Positions 61,235 through 64,000 of a stretch of 64,000 nt of DNA are shown here, piece by piece. Under the pieces are notes generated by a model that did not search any database, was not told the origin of the DNA, and saw only the letters and a list, made by a program, of their open reading frames with translations. The position numbers were made by a program, and so were the translations under genes. How positions within the stretch are numbered: position 1 is the stretch's first letter; each line of letters opens with the position of its first letter. The DNA comes from Actinomycetales bacterium (lineage in GTDB: Bacteria; Actinomycetota; Actinomycetes; Actinomycetales; Dermatophilaceae): positions 1 to 64,000 of the forward strand of contig JADJVX010000012.1 in NCBI GenBank assembly GCA_016710385.1, read 5' to 3'.

Positions 61235-61280
61235 AGGGTATGCCGGGCACCCGCCAGATTTGCGGTGCCCGGCATACCCT
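61235..61280. terminator. Motif-pair terminator after clpB
   Basis: AGGGTATGCCGGGCACC and its exact 17-base complement flank a 12-base loop. It ends seven bases before the GTG of the next gene, so it isolates the TPR/AAA operon from clpB. Confidence 0.75.
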
Positions 61281-61287
61281 CGGAACT

Positions 61288-62370
61288 GTGGATGAGCTGG
61301 AGGCGCACGCGATCGTCGTGCGGGCCGATGCCCTCAACCTTTTGGGTCGCTACGACGAAGCGCTGCGGCTCGTCAGCCCGATCCTCGCCGATAACAGCAC
61401 CCACCTGCCGAGCGGCGTGGCCGCTGCCGTGTCCCTGCTCCACCTCCGCCGGGACGACGAAGCAGTGATGGTGCTATCCCGGCTGGCCGGTGCGCACCCG
61501 AACTCCCCGGATGCGGTGCGCCTGCTGTCGGTGGCAGCCGTCCGTCGCGGCGACAGTGCTGCTGCCGTGGCCCACGCGGCGCGAGCGGTGGAGCTCGCAC
61601 CCGCGGCCCTCGATGTCCACGTGCAGTATTCGGTCGCGTTGACCGCCGCTCAGAGGCGGGCCGATGCCGTGGCCTCCGCTCGGCTGGCACTGGAGCTTGA
61701 CCCCAACTCCGCGGCCGCCCATCTCGCCATGGCGGACGCGCTCCTCCTCGGCGATCTGACCGAGCATCCAGGTGACCTTGCCCTGGCCGAGCAGCACATT
61801 CGGCAGATCCTTGAGGCTGACCCGAACCACGCTCCGGCACACAACGCCCTGGGGCGGGTTGCTTCAGCCAAGGGCGAGATCTTCGCAGCCATTTCGTCGG
61901 TGTCTCGAGCCGTAGCGGCAGATCCTCGGCAGGACGTGCTCGTGCGCAACGTGGTGGCCCTTCTTGCTCGGATCATCCTGATGACCTACTGCGGCTTCTG
62001 CGCCTTGTGGTGGATCGACTTGGGGGCCGTCATCGGCGGCGAGGATGGCAAGCCCGTGCTCGTTGGGGTGGCATTGGCCGTCATCGCAGCCGTGGTGGCA
62101 CCGTGGCTCCGTCTGCAGCGGGTGACGTCGCTGAGAGTGCGCGACCTATTCCGGGACTTCCGCCGGCGTGACCCAGCCGGGGTGGCCTGGGCAGGATTGG
62201 TGGCCGCAGTCGGGGTCCTTCTCGCAGTCCTGCCCCTCACCAGCATCGCGGTCGCCAGAGTCTTGTTCGCGGTCGCCGGTGGCCTATTGGCTATCGCGCT
62301 GGTCGCTTTCGGGTTGAGGGTGAGAGCCGCCAAACGCCTCGCTCGATCGAGCCATACGATCAGGCCATGA
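61288..62370 (+). CDS. TPR membrane protein, first gene of the TPR/AAA+ operon
   Basis: 360 residues from the GTG at 61288 just after the hairpin. Residues about 1-220 are TPR-like helices (ALNLLGRYDEALRLVSPILA, AVAHAARAVELAPAALDVHV, ALELDPNSAAAHLAMADALL). Residues about 230-350 hold four likely membrane helices (VVALLARIILMTYCGFCALW; LVGVALAVIAAVVAPW; WAGLVAAVGVLLAVLPL; VLFAVAGGLLAIALVAF). Function is unknown. Its stop overlaps the AAA+ gene by four bases. Confidence 0.75.
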   Translation: MDELEAHAIVVRADALNLLGRYDEALRLVSPILADNSTHLPSGVAAAVSLLHLRRDDEAVMVLSRLAGAHPNSPDAVRLLSVAAVRRGDSAAAVAHAARAVELAPAALDVHVQYSVALTAAQRRADAVASARLALELDPNSAAAHLAMADALLLGDLTEHPGDLALAEQHIRQILEADPNHAPAHNALGRVASAKGEIFAAISSVSRAVAADPRQDVLVRNVVALLARIILMTYCGFCALWWIDLGAVIGGEDGKPVLVGVALAVIAAVVAPWLRLQRVTSLRVRDLFRDFRRRDPAGVAWAGLVAAVGVLLAVLPLTSIAVARVLFAVAGGLLAIALVAFGLRVRAAKRLARSSHTIRP

Positions 62371-63641
62371 CGAACCCGCTCATCGCCTCGTTGATGCGTG
62401 CGGTCGAGGCGGCTCCCGACGACCTGACCTTGCGGTTGCATTTGGCCGAGGTGCTGCTGACCGATGGCCAGCTTGACGAGGCGCTCGCTCACTGTGCGGC
62501 CGCCCTGCAGGGCGATCCCAGCAACGCCGCTGCTCGGGGGCTCATGAGCCGGGCGTTGCACGGCATACCGGCTGCGGGTGCAGAGGCGACCTCGCAGTCC
62601 CAGGCTGATGCGAGTATGCCGTCTGCTCCTGGTGCGCAGCCCCACCCGGCTCCAACTTCACAGTCGAATGAATTCGATTGGGCCGCAGCGGAGTCTGAGG
62701 TTGAGTCGTTTGCTCCCGAGCCCATGTTCGTCGACAGCGGTGGGCCGGAACCGGTGGTCGACGCATGGGATGTCGAACGCGCCACGATCCAACTGGCCGA
62801 CGTCGGCGGCATGCGTGAGGTCAAGGAGCGCCTCATGGTGTCGTTCCTCGCCCCCATGCGTAACCCCGAAATGCGGAAGCTCTATGGCAAGAGCCTCAAA
62901 GGCGGCATTTTGCTTTACGGGCCGCCCGGTTGTGGCAAGACCTTCATCGGGCGGGCGATTGCCGGTGAGATGGGCGCGCAGTTCATCAACGTAGGCCTCG
63001 CCGACGTGCTCGACATGTATATCGGCCAGTCAGAACGCAACTTGCACGAACTCTTCCAGGTCGCGCGGCGCAACGCCCCGGTCGTGATCTTTCTCGACGA
63101 AATCGATGCGATCGGCCAAAAGCGCAGTCTCACAAGGCATTCCGCTATGCGATCCACAGTCAACCAACTCCTCACCGAGCTCGACGGGGTCTCGGACAGC
63201 AACGAGGGCGTCTACGTCGTCGGCGCCACCAACCAGCCGTGGGACGTCGATCCCGCGTTGCGCCGCCCTGGTCGTTTCGACCGCACTCTGCTGGTGCTCC
63301 CGCCTGATCAGCAGGCGCGTGAGGCCATCTTCCGCTACCACCTCAAGGACCGCCCGGTCGAAGCCATCGACCCCACCGCACTCGCCAAACGGAGTGACGG
63401 TTACTCAGGCGCCGACATCCAGCACGTCTGCGAAACAGCTGCGGAGCGAGCCATGATGGAGGGCATCCGCAGCGGGACGGTGCGGATGATCGGGATGAAC
63501 GACCTGTATGCCGCGCTGCGCGAGGTGCGTCCCTCGACAGCCCCGTGGTTCGACTCGGCCCGAAACGTGGTCCAGTTCGCGAACGCCGACGGCACGTATG
63601 ACGAGCTACGCGCCTACATGAAGCGAACGAAGCGGCTCTGA
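62367..63641 (+). CDS. TPR-AAA+ ATPase (Cdc48/FtsH-like module)
   Basis: A 424-residue protein. Residues 1-60 hold TPR-like helices (LTLRLHLAEVLLTDGQLDEA). A linker with two motif copies follows, then one AAA+ module: LADVGGMREVKERLM, Walker A LLYGPPGCGKTFIGRAIAGE, pore loop region LDMYIGQSERNLHELFQVAR, Walker B VVIFLDEIDAIGQ, sensor ATNQPWDVDPALRRPGRFDR (arginine fingers) and SDGYSGADIQHVCETAAERA. It has no protease or membrane part. It probably remodels a protein target selected by the neighbouring TPR proteins. Confidence 0.85.
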   Translation: MTNPLIASLMRAVEAAPDDLTLRLHLAEVLLTDGQLDEALAHCAAALQGDPSNAAARGLMSRALHGIPAAGAEATSQSQADASMPSAPGAQPHPAPTSQSNEFDWAAAESEVESFAPEPMFVDSGGPEPVVDAWDVERATIQLADVGGMREVKERLMVSFLAPMRNPEMRKLYGKSLKGGILLYGPPGCGKTFIGRAIAGEMGAQFINVGLADVLDMYIGQSERNLHELFQVARRNAPVVIFLDEIDAIGQKRSLTRHSAMRSTVNQLLTELDGVSDSNEGVYVVGATNQPWDVDPALRRPGRFDRTLLVLPPDQQAREAIFRYHLKDRPVEAIDPTALAKRSDGYSGADIQHVCETAAERAMMEGIRSGTVRMIGMNDLYAALREVRPSTAPWFDSARNVVQFANADGTYDELRAYMKRTKRL

Positions 63642-63645
63642 GACC

Positions 63646-64000
63646 ATGGTCCAACCAGGGGGATCCAGCGCCGGAGCCATCGAGCGCATCCGCCAATTGC
63701 TCCAGCTCGACCGGAATGCTCAAGCGTTGGAAGCGGCCGGGGCTGAGCTGGCGACGCACCCCGATGACCCCGACGTGTTGGAGCTCGCGTCCATCGCAGC
63801 GCGCAGGCTCGGGCGGCTCGAGGAGGCGGTGGCCCTCGCCGAGCAGGCCGTCGCGGCCGGGCCAGATGACGATGCCGCACACGGGGTCTTGGCCGATGCC
63901 CAGCTCACGGCCGGGCATGTCGATCAGGCCGTTCGCACGGCATACCGGGCGGTGGAGTTGCGTCCCGGACACTGGCTTCACCACGTGCGATACGCCCAAT
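63646..64000 (+). CDS. Partial TPR protein, third gene of the TPR/AAA+ operon
   Basis: ATG at 63646, four bases after the AAA+ stop, and 118 codons to the window edge. It reads TPR-like helices (IRQLLQLDRNAQALEAAGAE, LELASIAARRLGRLEEAVAL, HGVLADAQLTAGHVDQAVRT). It resembles the first gene of the operon, which suggests that it too may end in membrane helices beyond the window. Confidence 0.7.
   Translation, partial: MVQPGGSSAGAIERIRQLLQLDRNAQALEAAGAELATHPDDPDVLELASIAARRLGRLEEAVALAEQAVAAGPDDDAAHGVLADAQLTAGHVDQAVRTAYRAVELRPGHWLHHVRYAQ

Larger units (their letters stand above)
1..64000. repeat. Dispersed oligomer GGTATGCCGT / ACGGCATACC, about 90 copies
   Basis: The 8-base core GTATGCCG or its complement CGGCATAC occurs about 90 times by eye (roughly two expected by chance), from about 1534 to 63945 on both strands. 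Many copies extend to GGTATGCCGT. Intergenic pairs face each other and form hairpins (1534-1571, 15566-15608, 24768-24802, 55296-55366, 61235-61280). Coding copies usually encode Tyr-Ala, Gly-Met-Pro or Gly-Ile-Pro in linkers. Some copies contain the start codon (37140, 39868), and one lies between ribosome site and start (clpB, 58559). The function is unknown. A DNA uptake sequence, a methylation site or a chromosome-organising motif are candidates. Confidence 0.85.

Noticed and set aside
1..64000. tRNA, rRNA, transposase or phage genes
   Set aside because: I looked for conserved tRNA arms, rRNA segments, transposase motifs and integrase motifs and saw none.

Overview
This is a high-GC, gene-dense stretch of an actinobacterial chromosome. 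The evidence is GC-rich third codon positions, frequent GTG starts, several apparently leaderless promoters (TANNNT 6-7 nt before the start codon), a HAIR element before clpB, an NrtR regulator and several IclR regulators. A Micrococcales genome of the Intrasporangiaceae/Dermatophilaceae type fits, but that placement is inference. I see no rRNA, tRNA, CRISPR array, insertion sequence or prophage gene. The left end (1-3.3 kb) and 28.0-28.6 kb hold toxin-antitoxin modules, several of them decayed.

Layout. 0-3.3 kb: a partial gene, an RHH antitoxin with a frameshifted toxin, a HigA-type remnant, an intact MazEF-like pair, a C-terminal gene fragment and a decayed RelE. 3.3-6.1 kb: an NAD-kinase-like gene and an SPFH gene diverge from an NrtR regulator across two strong operators. 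6.1-12.2 kb: a Ser/Thr kinase fused to a methyltransferase, YceH, an alpha/beta hydrolase, a P-loop protein, DUF1345 and an amidohydrolase. 12.3-18.3 kb: tctCBA, a universal stress protein and malic enzyme. 18.3-22.9 kb: a giant STAND ATPase with about 19 nearly identical 42-residue TPR units and one frameshift. 23.1-27.7 kb: an acyl-CoA synthetase and a membrane-anchored, very acidic repeat protein ending in a sunset-like domain. 28.7-37.0 kb: a seven-gene minus-strand operon (branched-chain-type ABC transporter plus two CoA ligases) opposite an IclR gene. 37.9-42.3 kb: a degenerate AMP ligase, a YbaK deacylase and argS. 42.5-52.5 kb: two divergent IclR regulators and a lower meta-cleavage operon ending in two PEP-synthase-like subunits. 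52.7-55.9 kb: a DsrE/TusE/SQR sulfur operon opposite a CstR-like repressor with a clear operator, then a macrodomain protein. 56-64 kb: an LPXTG surface protein, clpB (frameshifted) under a HAIR element, and a TPR / TPR-AAA+ / TPR operon cut by the window end.

How the genes work together. The meta-cleavage operon encodes the route from 2-hydroxymuconic semialdehyde to pyruvate and acetyl-CoA, but no ring-cleaving dioxygenase is present. The Tct transporter and malic enzyme serve organic acids. The Liv-type operon probably imports and CoA-activates an organic acid. The CstR/SQR/TusE/DsrE cluster handles sulfide or persulfide.

Most striking feature. A short oligomer, core GTATGCCG (often GGTATGCCGT), occurs roughly 90 times on both strands by eye. 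It sits in intergenic regions, in protein linkers, at start codons, and as inverted pairs forming terminator-like hairpins. This is the pattern known for DNA uptake sequences in Neisseria and Haemophilus, and I know of no such sequence described in actinobacteria.
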